Shown here: in pieces, positions 40,125-48,294 of the stretch
How positions within the stretch are numbered: position 1 is the stretch's first letter
How the letters are laid out: the number at the start of each line of letters is the position of its first letter
Source of the DNA: Rubrobacter calidifluminis
Lineage (GTDB): Bacteria; Actinomycetota; Rubrobacteria; Rubrobacterales; Rubrobacteraceae
NCBI RefSeq assembly: GCF_028617075.1
Contig: NZ_JAQKGV010000005.1
Span: forward strand, 62,001-126,000
Direction: 5' to 3'
Length of the DNA stretch: 64,000 bases
Program-made: the position numbers and the translations under genes
The notes under the pieces: model-generated
Told to the model about the DNA's origin: nothing
What the model saw: only the letters and a program-made list of their open reading frames with translations
Database searches by the model: none

Positions 40125-41174
40125 GTGCGCCGCACGCTCGCCGTGGTCGGGGTCGGTCTGATCGGAGGCTCCATCGGTCTCGCCGCCCGCAGCAGGAGGG
40201 ACTGGGAGGTGATCGGGGTGGACCGGCCCGGCGTGCTGGAGAGGGCCGCCGCCCTCGGTGCGATAGACCGCCCCTCGACGCTCAAGGAGGCACGCGAGGC
40301 AGACCTCATCGTCCTCGCCGCCCCCATCTCTCAGATAGTCACCCTCCTGAAAGATCTCTCGCCCACCAGGGCACTCATGACCGACGTGGCGAGCACCAAG
40401 GCCAGCATAGTGCGGGAGGCGGAGAGGCTGGGGCTGCGTTTCGTCGGCGGACACCCGATGAACGGCAGCCAGCTCGCCGGCGTCGACAACGCCCGGGCCG
40501 ACCTCTTCGAGGGCGCCCGTTACTTTCTCACGCCGACCGAACGGACCGACCCGGACGACTACCGGGAGGTCTCGGGTTTCGTCAGGAGCCTCGGCGCGAC
40601 GCCCACCGCGGTGGAGGCAGACAAGCACGACCTGCTGATGGCGGCGCTCTCGCACCTGCCGCACCTGATGGCGGTCGCGCTGCTCAGGGTGGCCTCGGAC
40701 ATCTCCCCGGAGGCGCTCTCGTTCGCCGGGCCCTCCTTCCGGGATCTCACCCGCGTGGGGTCTTCGAACCCCTCTCTATGGGCCGACATCCTGGCCGAGA
40801 ACGCCCCGGCCCTGGGGGAGGTACTGGGCCGCTTCGCCGGGGCGATGGCTCAGATAGGCAGCGAGATCTCGAACCGCGAGGTGATCGAACGCCGCTTCCG
40901 CGAGGCGCGGGAAGCCTACGAAGCGCTCGGCGGTATCCTGATCGAGAGGAGCGGCAAGAACGTCGAGATATCCGTGCCGGTGGAGAACCGCCCCGGGGTC
41001 TTCGCCGAGGTCACGACGCTGCTCGGCAGGAACAACATAAACATCCTGGATCTCTACGTCCGCCACTCGAATACCTCGCGAGCCGCCCTCGTCCTCACCG
41101 TGGACTCGAAATCCGCTCCTCCGGCGCGGCGTCTTTTGCAGGAGGCAGGCTTCCGCGTCGAGATCCTGGACTAG
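40125..41174 (+). CDS. tyrA: Prephenate dehydrogenase with C-terminal ACT domain
   Basis: The 349-residue enzyme has the Rossmann start VVGVGLIGGSIGLAARS, VTLLKDLSPTRALMTDVASTK near residue 75, the catalytic His in GGHPMNGSQLAGV near 112, and SHLPHLMAVALL near 180. The C-terminal 65 residues form an ACT domain (PVENRPGVFAEVTTLLGRNNINI), which usually gives tyrosine feedback. It oxidises prephenate to 4-hydroxyphenylpyruvate. The GTG start follows the aminotransferase stop directly, so the pair is translated together. Confidence 0.95.
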   Translation: MRRTLAVVGVGLIGGSIGLAARSRRDWEVIGVDRPGVLERAAALGAIDRPSTLKEAREADLIVLAAPISQIVTLLKDLSPTRALMTDVASTKASIVREAERLGLRFVGGHPMNGSQLAGVDNARADLFEGARYFLTPTERTDPDDYREVSGFVRSLGATPTAVEADKHDLLMAALSHLPHLMAVALLRVASDISPEALSFAGPSFRDLTRVGSSNPSLWADILAENAPALGEVLGRFAGAMAQIGSEISNREVIERRFREAREAYEALGGILIERSGKNVEISVPVENRPGVFAEVTTLLGRNNINILDLYVRHSNTSRAALVLTVDSKSAPPARRLLQEAGFRVEILD

Positions 41175-41191
41175 AGAGCCGCCCACCCGGG

Positions 41192-41308
41192 TCACCGTGG
41201 CGTATCCAGACGAGGCTCCACGTAGATCCCGATGTCCTCCTCGGGATCCACGGCAACGGGCCGCAGCACCCGAGGCATGCCGTACCCGCCGCTGCCGGGG
41301 AAGCTCAT
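41192..41308 (-). CDS. Possible 38-residue peptide or gene remnant
   Basis: In the 244-base gap between tyrA and the epimerase gene, an ATG at 41308 opens a minus-strand frame. It encodes a Gly/Pro-rich start (MSFPGSGGYGMPRVLRPV) and an acidic AVDPEEDIGIYVEPR end. The composition looks protein-like and differs from random reads of GC-rich DNA, but no ribosome site is clear. It could be a small gene or the decayed 3' end of one. Nothing else in the gap is recognised. Confidence 0.2.
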   Translation of the reverse strand: MSFPGSGGYGMPRVLRPVAVDPEEDIGIYVEPRLDTPR

Positions 41309-41418
41309 CCCGGGAATCGCGCATCCCTGCTCCAGGGTGGCGCCAGAGAGCCCTCATCAGATAGCTCTCCCGGGCTCCACGAACGGATATTGCTATCCGT
41401 CTGCGCACGACGAACTAA

Positions 41419-42321
41419 CTAACGGGCCCGATCCCCGAGCAGGTGCCTCAGCGCCCCCTCGAGCTCCGGGTAACGGAAGCGATAGCCGCTCTCCTTCAGC
41501 TTCGCGGGCTCCATGCGGGCACTCGCGAGCAAAAGTTCGTCGGCCATCTCCCCGAGCACGGCGCGGGCCGCGAACGCCGGAAGCGGGAAGAGCGCCGGAC
41601 GCCCCAGCACCCGCGACAGAACCCGCGTGTACTCGGCGTTGGTCACAGCTTCGGGGGCGGCGACGTTGACCGGCCCCTCGATTGAGTCGGTCTTCAGACA
41701 GTGGATGATCGCCCCCACCACGTCCTCGACGGCCACCCAGCTCCAGTACTGCCTGCCCGAGCCTATCCTGCCGCCCAGCCCGAGCCTGAAGATGGGCAGG
41801 GTGGTCCCGAGTGCCCCGCCCTTCGCGGAGAGCACGATCCCGAGCCGGGGGTGTACGACCCGGATCCCGGCCTCCCGCGCCGGGTCGGCGGCGGCCTCCC
41901 ATTCCCGGCAGACCCCGGCGAGGAAACCCTCGCCGGGCCCGCTCTCTTCGGTGAGAAGCTCGTTCCCCCGATCCCCGTAGTAGCCGCTCGCCGAGATCGA
42001 GACCATCACCCGAGGCCTCTGACGCAACCCGGCGACGCTCTCGGCCAGCAGGCGCGTCCCGCGCACCCGGCTCTCCCGGATGCGGCGCTTCTTGGCCTGC
42101 GTCCAGTAGCCCATGATGCTCTCACCGGCGAGGTGCACGACCACCTCCACCCCCTCGAGCCGCGAGACGTCGATCCTGCCCGCATCGGGGTCCCAGCGGA
42201 TCGTGTCCTCCGAAGAAGGCCGCGATCGGCTCAGGCGCACCACCTCGTGCCCACTCGCCTCAAGCTCAGAGACCAGAGAAGAACCCACGAGCCCCGTCGA
42301 ACCACTGATTAAAACCTTCAC
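41419..42321 (-). CDS. TIGR01777-family NAD(P)-dependent epimerase/dehydratase-like protein
   Basis: The protein has the extended-SDR cofactor start VLISGSTGLVGSSLVSELEASGH, then VVHLAGESIMGYWTQAKKRRIRESRV near residue 67, SISASGYYGDRG near 115 and the C-terminal DUF1731 segment ALFPLPAFAARAVLGEMADELLLASARM. This family (SDR39U1/YfcH) has no settled reaction and is linked loosely to cell division in some bacteria. I chose GTG at 42321 because GGGGAGG is 6 bases upstream; an in-frame ATG at 42342 would overlap that site. Confidence 0.9.
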   Translation of the reverse strand: MKVLISGSTGLVGSSLVSELEASGHEVVRLSRSRPSSEDTIRWDPDAGRIDVSRLEGVEVVVHLAGESIMGYWTQAKKRRIRESRVRGTRLLAESVAGLRQRPRVMVSISASGYYGDRGNELLTEESGPGEGFLAGVCREWEAAADPAREAGIRVVHPRLGIVLSAKGGALGTTLPIFRLGLGGRIGSGRQYWSWVAVEDVVGAIIHCLKTDSIEGPVNVAAPEAVTNAEYTRVLSRVLGRPALFPLPAFAARAVLGEMADELLLASARMEPAKLKESGYRFRYPELEGALRHLLGDRAR

Positions 42322-42489
42322 CAAAACCTCCCCGACTCGCACTGCGCGGTGCTGCCAAATGGTACCCCACCGACCGGGACAGAGAGCTGCAGGAGTAGCT
42401 AAAAGCTTAAAGAAATGCTAGCATGCGGCATCCGCGGATGGTGCGGTGGCAGACAACAGGAGAGACGTATCTGAAAAGAGGAGGAAGCA

Positions 42490-44130
42490 ATGGCCGCCAG
42501 GGCACACGAGAGAGAAGCGGCGGGGGCACGTCGCCTCAGACGTGACGTAAGCCTTATAGGTTTGGTTTTCTTCTCCTTGGGATCCATTATAGGTTCGGGA
42601 TGGCTATTCGGAGCGCTGACGGCCTCGCAGATCGCCGGACCCGCGGCCCTGATCGCCTGGATCATAGGAGCCGTGGTAATGCTCATCCTGGCGTTCATCC
42701 ACGCCGAGATCGGCAGCATGTACCCGGTCGCCGGGGGGTCGGCGCGCTATCCACACTTCACCTTCGGGAGCATGGTCGGCTTCGCCTCCGGCTGGATCAC
42801 CTGGGTCGGAGCGGTTACCGTGGCCCCGATAGAGGTCGAGGCCGCAATACAGTACGCCTCCAACTACCTGCCCGGGCTGACGAGCACGGCTTCCGGGGTA
42901 ACGGTGCTCACCGGCACGGGCATCGTGGTGGCGGGTGTTTTGATGCTAGTCTTCACCATCCTCAACATCATGGGTGTCAGCTGGCTCGCGAAGTCCAACA
43001 ACGCGATCATGGCGTGGAAGGTGGCCGTTCCCTTCCTCGCGGTGATCGTGCTCATCGTGCTCTCGTTCAACGCCTCAAACTTCACCGCCTCGGGAGGGTT
43101 CATGCCCTTCGGGTTCCAGAGCGTGCTCTCCGCGGTTTCGACCGGGGGCATCATCTTCGCCTACCAGGGCTTCGAACAGGCCATCCAGCTCGGCGGTGAG
43201 GGGAGCAACCCGCAGCGCAACATCCCGATAGCCATAATCGGCTCGATGATAATCGGGGTGATACTCTACATCCTGCTGCAGGTAGCCTTCATCGGTGCCC
43301 TCACACCGCACGAGCTCTCCCACGGGTGGGCCAAGCTCTCCTTCGAGGGACTCGCCGGTCCCTTCGCCGGTATAGCCACCGCCGTGGGCGCAGGATGGCT
43401 CGCCGTCCTGCTCTACATAGACGCCGTGATCTCTCCGGGCGGGACCGGGCTCATCTACACCGGCTCCAGCTCCCGGCTCTCCTTTTCTCTGGCCCGCAAC
43501 GGCTACATCCCCGAAATCTTCGGCCTGCTCAGCACGAGGGGCGTCCCGGTGGTGAGCATAATCTTCAGCTTCATCATCGGGATGTTCATGTTCCTGCCGT
43601 TCCCCGGCTGGCAGGAGCTGGTCGGATTCATCACCTCGGCGACGGTGATGGGTTACGCCACGGCGCCGCTGGCGTTCGGGGCGCTCAGGAGGCGCCAGCC
43701 GGAGCACCCCCGTCCGTTCCGGTTGCCGGCCGGGGGCGTGCTCGCGCCGGTAGCGTTCATCATCGCCAACCTGGTCATCTACTGGACCGGCTGGGAGGTC
43801 GACTGGAAGCTGTTCGTCGCCATCCTCTTTGGCTTCGCCCTGCTGGGCGTGGCGCGTATCACGAACCAGGAGCGGGCTCCGCTCGACTGGAGGGGCTCGC
43901 TGTGGCTGTGGCCCTACCTCGCGGGTATGGCGGTGATCTCCTACCTGGGGACCTTCGGAGGAGGCTCGGGCATCCTGCCGTTCGGCTGGGACATCCTGGT
44001 GGTCGCCCTCTTCAGCCTCGCCATCTACACCCTGGCGATGAGGGTGTGCCTCACGCCTGAGGAGATCCGTCACCACATAGACGTCGCCAGGGAGGAACTC
44101 CAGGAAGAGGAGCGGGAACTGGCCGTATAG
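42490..44130 (+). CDS. APC-family amino acid permease
   Basis: The 546-residue protein has about twelve to fourteen membrane helices. Helix 1 contains FSLGSIIGSGWLFG, the substrate-binding glycine motif of APC transporters, and helix 6 contains GGIIFAYQGFEQAIQLGGEG, where the unwound Gly/Tyr/Gln region contacts substrate. The substrate is not determined, but the class includes amino-acid and polyamine uptake systems. The ATG at 42490 has GAGGAGGAA upstream. A terminator hairpin follows the stop. Confidence 0.9.
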   Translation: MAARAHEREAAGARRLRRDVSLIGLVFFSLGSIIGSGWLFGALTASQIAGPAALIAWIIGAVVMLILAFIHAEIGSMYPVAGGSARYPHFTFGSMVGFASGWITWVGAVTVAPIEVEAAIQYASNYLPGLTSTASGVTVLTGTGIVVAGVLMLVFTILNIMGVSWLAKSNNAIMAWKVAVPFLAVIVLIVLSFNASNFTASGGFMPFGFQSVLSAVSTGGIIFAYQGFEQAIQLGGEGSNPQRNIPIAIIGSMIIGVILYILLQVAFIGALTPHELSHGWAKLSFEGLAGPFAGIATAVGAGWLAVLLYIDAVISPGGTGLIYTGSSSRLSFSLARNGYIPEIFGLLSTRGVPVVSIIFSFIIGMFMFLPFPGWQELVGFITSATVMGYATAPLAFGALRRRQPEHPRPFRLPAGGVLAPVAFIIANLVIYWTGWEVDWKLFVAILFGFALLGVARITNQERAPLDWRGSLWLWPYLAGMAVISYLGTFGGGSGILPFGWDILVVALFSLAIYTLAMRVCLTPEEIRHHIDVAREELQEEERELAV

Positions 44131-44159
44131 GGGTAGCCAGAGAGAATCTCTCCAGAGGG

Positions 44160-44179
44160 GGAGCCCCATCCGGGGCTCC
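44160..44179. terminator. Terminator after the APC permease
   Basis: GGAGCCCC (44160-44167) and GGGGCTCC (44172-44179) form an 8-bp stem with a 4-base loop, followed on the plus strand by a pyrimidine-rich stretch. It separates the convergent permease and SPFH genes. Confidence 0.65.
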
Positions 44180-44190
44180 TCCATCTATTC

Positions 44191-44220
44191 TCTATCCAAT
44201 CTGTGTCTATCCAATCTGTG
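44191..44220. repeat. 15-bp tandem duplication
   Basis: TCTATCCAATCTGTG occurs twice without a gap (44191-44205 and 44206-44220), directly after the terminator and before the SPFH stop codon region. It looks like a slippage duplication. Confidence 0.9.
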
Positions 44221-44231
44221 GGACGGGCCGT

Positions 44232-45188
44232 TCAATCATCCTCGCGCGAGGATCCCGAGAAGCCGTCCCTGCCGCCGGAGGCCATCTTCGCGCCCGTCGC
44301 GAGCGAGCTCACCGTCCCCGCGAGATCCTGCAGCTCGGAGGGGACGACGAAGAGCTTGTTGGCCTCGCCCTCGGCTATCTTCGGGAGGGTCACCAGGTAG
44401 AGGTAGCGCAGGGCTTCGTTCGAGAGGTCGGAGGTGTGCAGCCGTTCGAAGAGCGCACCGGCCATCTCTATCTGGGCCCGCTGAAGCTTGCGGTATGCCT
44501 CCGCTTCACCCTCAGCCCGCAGGACCGCGGCCTCTCTCTCGCCCTGGGCCTTGAGGATCGCCGACTCCTTCTCGCCCTCGGCCTTGAGTATCGCGGCCCG
44601 CTTGTCTCCCTCGGCGGTGAGGATGGCGGCGCGGCGGTTACGCTCCGCCTGCATCTGCTTCTCCATCGCCTGCTGGATATCGTGGGGCGGGATGATCTCC
44701 TTGATCTCCACCCGCGTTATCCTCACGCCCCACTTCTCGGTCACCTCGTCGAGAACGGCACGCAGCTTGGCGTTTATCTCGTCACGCGAGACCAGTGTCT
44801 CGTCCAGCGTGAGGTTGCCGATCACGTTGCGCAGATTCGTCTGCGTGATCTGCTCCATCGCCACCGTCAGGTTCGCGACCTCGTACTCGGCGGCGCGGGG
44901 GTCGATGATCTGGTAGTAGACCACCGCAGAGATCTGGATACCGACGTTATCGTTGGTGATTACCGCCTGCGGCTGGAACGAGACGACCTGCTCCCTCAGG
45001 TCGGTTTTCGGCAACATCTTGTCCACCAGAGGAATGATGAACGTAAGACCGCTCTCGGCAGTCCGGTGGTAGCGCCCGAGTCGCTGTACGATCCCGACCC
45101 GGCTCTGCGGGATGACCCGCACGCTGCGCGCCACGAACGCGAGCACGATGACCGCGATGACGATTATGACTATGAGACCAACCGACAT
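44232..45188 (-). CDS. SPFH/Band 7 (stomatin-like) membrane protein
   Basis: The protein has one N-terminal membrane helix (residues 2-22), a Band 7 domain starting RVIPQSRVGIVQRLGRYHRT and a coiled-coil of Ala/Glu repeats (RAAILTAEGDKRAAILKAEGE and similar, around residues 190-235). These proteins form ring oligomers at fluid membrane microdomains. I chose ATG at 45188, 8 bases from GGAGAGG; a TTG at 45194 overlaps the NfeD stop (TTGA). The pair with NfeD is a standard partnership. Confidence 0.93.
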   Translation of the reverse strand: MSVGLIVIIVIAVIVLAFVARSVRVIPQSRVGIVQRLGRYHRTAESGLTFIIPLVDKMLPKTDLREQVVSFQPQAVITNDNVGIQISAVVYYQIIDPRAAEYEVANLTVAMEQITQTNLRNVIGNLTLDETLVSRDEINAKLRAVLDEVTEKWGVRITRVEIKEIIPPHDIQQAMEKQMQAERNRRAAILTAEGDKRAAILKAEGEKESAILKAQGEREAAVLRAEGEAEAYRKLQRAQIEMAGALFERLHTSDLSNEALRYLYLVTLPKIAEGEANKLFVVPSELQDLAGTVSSLATGAKMASGGRDGFSGSSREDD

Positions 45189-45190
45189 GT

Positions 45191-45655
45191 TCAAACCTCT
45201 CCTTCCTCTTCTTCCAGGGGCTCTACGAAGGCCGTGAGCCCGTCGCTGTCGAGCACCCGCACCCGCGTGCCCTTCTCTATCCTCACCCCCGGATGGAGCG
45301 CGCGGGCCGTCCAGAACTCTCCTCTGCCGACCCGGACCATGCCGCTGCCTCCCGGCTCTATCTCCTCCGTCACCACGGCTCCCCGGCCCACTATCCCCTT
45401 GTGCCTCTCGTACCGCTCCCCGCTCCGGAGCGAGAGCCGGTTCACGATCGCCGGACGCAGGATGGCCATGCCAATGAGGGAAGCCGCAGCGAACCCGGCG
45501 AGCTGGGAGACCAATCCAACCCCCGCGAGGGAGACGACGAGGGCGACCGCCGCCCCGAGGGAGAAGAAGATCAGGAAAAAGGAGACCGTAATCATCTCTC
45601 CGATGAAGGCCAGGGCCAGGATCAAGGCCCAGATGATCGTATCCAGCTCGCTCAT
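45191..45655 (-). CDS. NfeD-family membrane protein
   Basis: The 154-residue protein has two to three N-terminal helices and a C-terminal NfeD OB-fold (GIVGRGAVVTEEIEPGGSGMVRVGRGEFWTARALHPGVRI), ending in an acidic tail. It is the short NfeD1b type without the protease domain and partners the stomatin-like protein encoded downstream. It lies 90 bases from the LOV-PP2C gene in the opposite part of the minus strand, with no shared operon evident. Confidence 0.92.
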   Translation of the reverse strand: MSELDTIIWALILALAFIGEMITVSFFLIFFSLGAAVALVVSLAGVGLVSQLAGFAAASLIGMAILRPAIVNRLSLRSGERYERHKGIVGRGAVVTEEIEPGGSGMVRVGRGEFWTARALHPGVRIEKGTRVRVLDSDGLTAFVEPLEEEEGEV

Positions 45656-45744
45656 CGTCTCCTTTCTTACAAGATTCTATACCACCCCAGCGAGCAGGTG
45701 GTCACCGGGATCACATCAGGGAGAAGACGCGCGAGAGGACCGGC

Positions 45745-47472
45745 TCAGCGAGTCTTTTCCGGGGCCCGCAGCACGAGCACGGCGATGTCGTCGTGCGGGT
45801 TGCCGGCGGCGTGCCCGAGCACGGCCGCCTTCACGACCCGGGCAACCTCGGCGGCACCGAGGCCCGCGCAGGAGCCGAGCAGCGAACACAGCCTCTCTTC
45901 GCCGAAGAAGGCGCCATCCGGGGAGCGCGCCTCGGTCACCCCGTCGGTGTAGAGCACTATCGCATCGCCGGGTTCGAGCCGGGCCGGCTCCTCAACGAGT
46001 TCGGGGTCGTCGAAGACGCCGAGCGCCCGCCCGGGTTCCCCCACCCTCTCCACCCCGCCACCACCGCGCACGACGAAAGGGGCGGGATGCCCCGCGCGGG
46101 TAACCGAGAGTTCGAGGCCCCCGGTGGCTGGGAGCGCTACCCTGATGCAGGCGGCGGTGCAGAACTGTCTGCCCGAGAGCTGGCGGAGCATCGCCTCGTT
46201 GAGGTCCGAGAGTATCTTCGCCGGAGAGACCTCGAGCAGGGCGACGGCCCGCACCGTGTAGCGGGCGAGCGCGTTGGTGGCCGCGGCAACGGCCCCATGC
46301 CCGCACACGTCACCTATGAGTGAGATCCAGCAATCCCTACCTCCGCATTCGATCAGGTCGTAGAAGTCCCCGCCGACCTCGTTACCCTCCCCCGCCGGGA
46401 GGTACTCCGCTCCGACATCGATTCCCCCCGGCTCGGGCAGGCGGGGCAGCAGGCTCTGCTGCAGGGTCTGGGCGATGTAGTTCTGCTCCCCGTAGAGCCT
46501 CGCGTTGTCCATCGCGAGCGCGCAGCGGTACGCGAGATCCTCGGCGAGCGCGAGATCCTCCTCGTCGTAGCTGAACCCCTGTCGGGTGGCGGCAAGGGTC
46601 ATGGCCCCGAGCATCCTGCCCCGGGCGAGAAGCGGCACACGGATACAACAACGGGGACGGAGCTCGTCCGGCAGCCCCTTCAGGTCGTCACCCGGCTCCT
46701 CTCCTGAATACAGGCGCGGCAGATCGTCCCACACCTCCCGGGCGGTTCCCTCGAGGTCCCGCCCGTTGCGCAGCGCGTGCAGCAAGGCCTCCAGCCTCTG
46801 GTCGGCGTGCGCCTCGGCGGCCTGCCGCACGACGCCGTTCTCTTCCACGTCCACCAGGCACCAGTCCGCCAGTTCAGGCACCAGGATGCGCGTTATCGTG
46901 TGCAGGGTCTCGGCGTACTCGAGTGAAGAGGAGAGCATCGCCCCCGCCGAAGCCAGCAGCGAGAGCCGCTTGCGCGCCGAGACGGCCTCGGCCCTTGCGA
47001 GCTGCTCGCGCGCGAGCAGCAGGTCGCGCTCCTCCTCGGCCCGCTTGCGCTCGGTGATGTCGTTCTGGACCCCGATGAAGTTAGTAAGGCGCCCCTCCTC
47101 GTCGAAGACCGGAGAGATGTAGAGCTCGTTCCAGAACTGCTCGCCGTCCTTGCGGTAGTTCCTGAGGACCACCCGGCACTCTCCGCCCTCACGGATGGCC
47201 TTCCTCAGCTCCTCGAGCTGGGGCTGGTTCCGGTCCCCGTTCTGCAGGAAGCGGCAGTTGCGCCCGCAGACCTCCTCGAAGGAATACCCGGTCGTCCGCT
47301 CGAAGGCCGGGTTGACGTAGATTATCGGGTTGTCCTCCCGTCGGGCATCGGTTATGACGATGCCGTTGGAGCTCGCGGCGACAGCACGGTCGAGCAATCG
47401 GCGCATCTCATCGCCGGACGGCTTGCCTCCCCCGCGTCTGTCCTCTGAGAAGGTGGGCCTCATCGGCGACAT
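45745..47472 (-). CDS. LOV-GAF-PP2C (SpoIIE) photoreceptor-like phosphatase
   Basis: The protein is about 575 residues. Residues 26-140 form a PAS domain with full LOV signature: Cys73 in GRNCRFLQ, followed by RNQPQ, NYRKDGEQFWN and FIGVQNDIT, the residues that bind FMN. A GAF domain spans about 160-325. A SpoIIE/PP2C domain (EVGGDFYDLIE..., GDVCGHGAVAA..., VLYTDGVTEAR, DDIAVLVL) fills the C-terminus. Blue light would form the Cys-flavin adduct and alter phosphatase activity on an anti-anti-sigma factor. No anti-sigma genes are adjacent. I used ATG at 47472; a second ATG at 47463 is equally possible and no clear ribosome site decides. Confidence 0.9.
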   Translation of the reverse strand: MSPMRPTFSEDRRGGGKPSGDEMRRLLDRAVAASSNGIVITDARREDNPIIYVNPAFERTTGYSFEEVCGRNCRFLQNGDRNQPQLEELRKAIREGGECRVVLRNYRKDGEQFWNELYISPVFDEEGRLTNFIGVQNDITERKRAEEERDLLLAREQLARAEAVSARKRLSLLASAGAMLSSSLEYAETLHTITRILVPELADWCLVDVEENGVVRQAAEAHADQRLEALLHALRNGRDLEGTAREVWDDLPRLYSGEEPGDDLKGLPDELRPRCCIRVPLLARGRMLGAMTLAATRQGFSYDEEDLALAEDLAYRCALAMDNARLYGEQNYIAQTLQQSLLPRLPEPGGIDVGAEYLPAGEGNEVGGDFYDLIECGGRDCWISLIGDVCGHGAVAAATNALARYTVRAVALLEVSPAKILSDLNEAMLRQLSGRQFCTAACIRVALPATGGLELSVTRAGHPAPFVVRGGGGVERVGEPGRALGVFDDPELVEEPARLEPGDAIVLYTDGVTEARSPDGAFFGEERLCSLLGSCAGLGAAEVARVVKAAVLGHAAGNPHDDIAVLVLRAPEKTR

Positions 47473-47586
47473 TCTACAGTCTCGCCCGTGAATGAGGCCA
47501 CAAGAGGTCCCGGAGACGTTAAGAATATCTCGCTTGTGGGTATCAAGTGTTTGTTGTGCAGGTGAAGCCGGATCAAAGGAGAGAGA

Positions 47587-48204
47587 ATGGCTTACGAACT
47601 TCCTGATCTCCCTTACCCCTACGACGCTCTGGAGCCGCACATAGACGAAGCGACCATGCGCTTCCACCACGACAACCACCACAACACCTACGTCCAGAAC
47701 CTCAACAGCGCCTTCGAGAAGCATCCCGAGGCCGACAAGGGCTCCATCGAAGAGGTTCTGGCGGACCTCGAGAGTGTCCCGGAGGACATCCGGCGAGCCG
47801 TACGCAACAACGGCGGCCAGCACTCTAACCACTCGATCTTCTGGCAGATCATGAGCCCCAACGGGGGCGGGGCCCCGGCCGGTGAACTGGGGCAGGCGAT
47901 AGACTCGGCCTTCGGCTCTTTCGACGAGTTCAAGCAGCAGTTCGCCGCCGCGGCCGCACCGGGCGCGCTCTTCGGCTCGGGCTGGTGCTGGCTCGTCGCG
48001 AACCCGGACGGGTCGGTCGCGATAGAGACGACCCCGAACGGCGACTCCCCTTACATGCAGGGCAAGGTCCCGATCATCGGGCTCGACTGCTGGGAGCACG
48101 CCTACTACCTGAAGTACCAGTACCGCCGCGCGGCCTACGTGGACGCCTGGTGGAACGTGGTCAACTGGGACGAGGCGAACCGCCGCTATCAGGCCGCAAA
48201 GTAG
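47587..48204 (+). CDS. sodA: Fe/Mn superoxide dismutase
   Basis: The 205-residue protein has the metal ligands His in [13 protein letters not shown] (near residue 26), His in [13 protein letters not shown] (near 78), and Asp/His in [16 protein letters not shown] (near 162-166). The [13 protein letters not shown] and GGGAP pattern favours manganese. It destroys superoxide. The ATG follows AAAGGAGAGAGA, and a terminator follows the stop at 48246. Confidence 0.95.
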   Translation: MAYELPDLPYPYDALEPHIDEATMRFHHDNHHNTYVQNLNSAFEKHPEADKGSIEEVLADLESVPEDIRRAVRNNGGQHSNHSIFWQIMSPNGGGAPAGELGQAIDSAFGSFDEFKQQFAAAAAPGALFGSGWCWLVANPDGSVAIETTPNGDSPYMQGKVPIIGLDCWEHAYYLKYQYRRAAYVDAWWNVVNWDEANRRYQAAK

Positions 48205-48245
48205 TCCGCCTCCCAGGCGAGAACGTCTGGTGAGCCTTCCCCCAG

Positions 48246-48269
48246 AGCCCCCGGCTCCCGCCGGGGGCT
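48246..48269 (+). terminator. Terminator after superoxide dismutase
   Basis: AGCCCCCGG (48246-48254) pairs with CCGGGGGCT (48261-48269) over a 6-base loop and is followed by TTCGTCT. It separates sodA from the following oxidoreductase gene. Confidence 0.65.
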
Positions 48270-48294
48270 TCGTCTCCGGCGAGAACGCAGCACC

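Noticed and set aside
44191-44220. Short repeat as the edge of a CRISPR array
   Set aside because: Only two abutting 15-base units without spacers, and no cas gene nearby.
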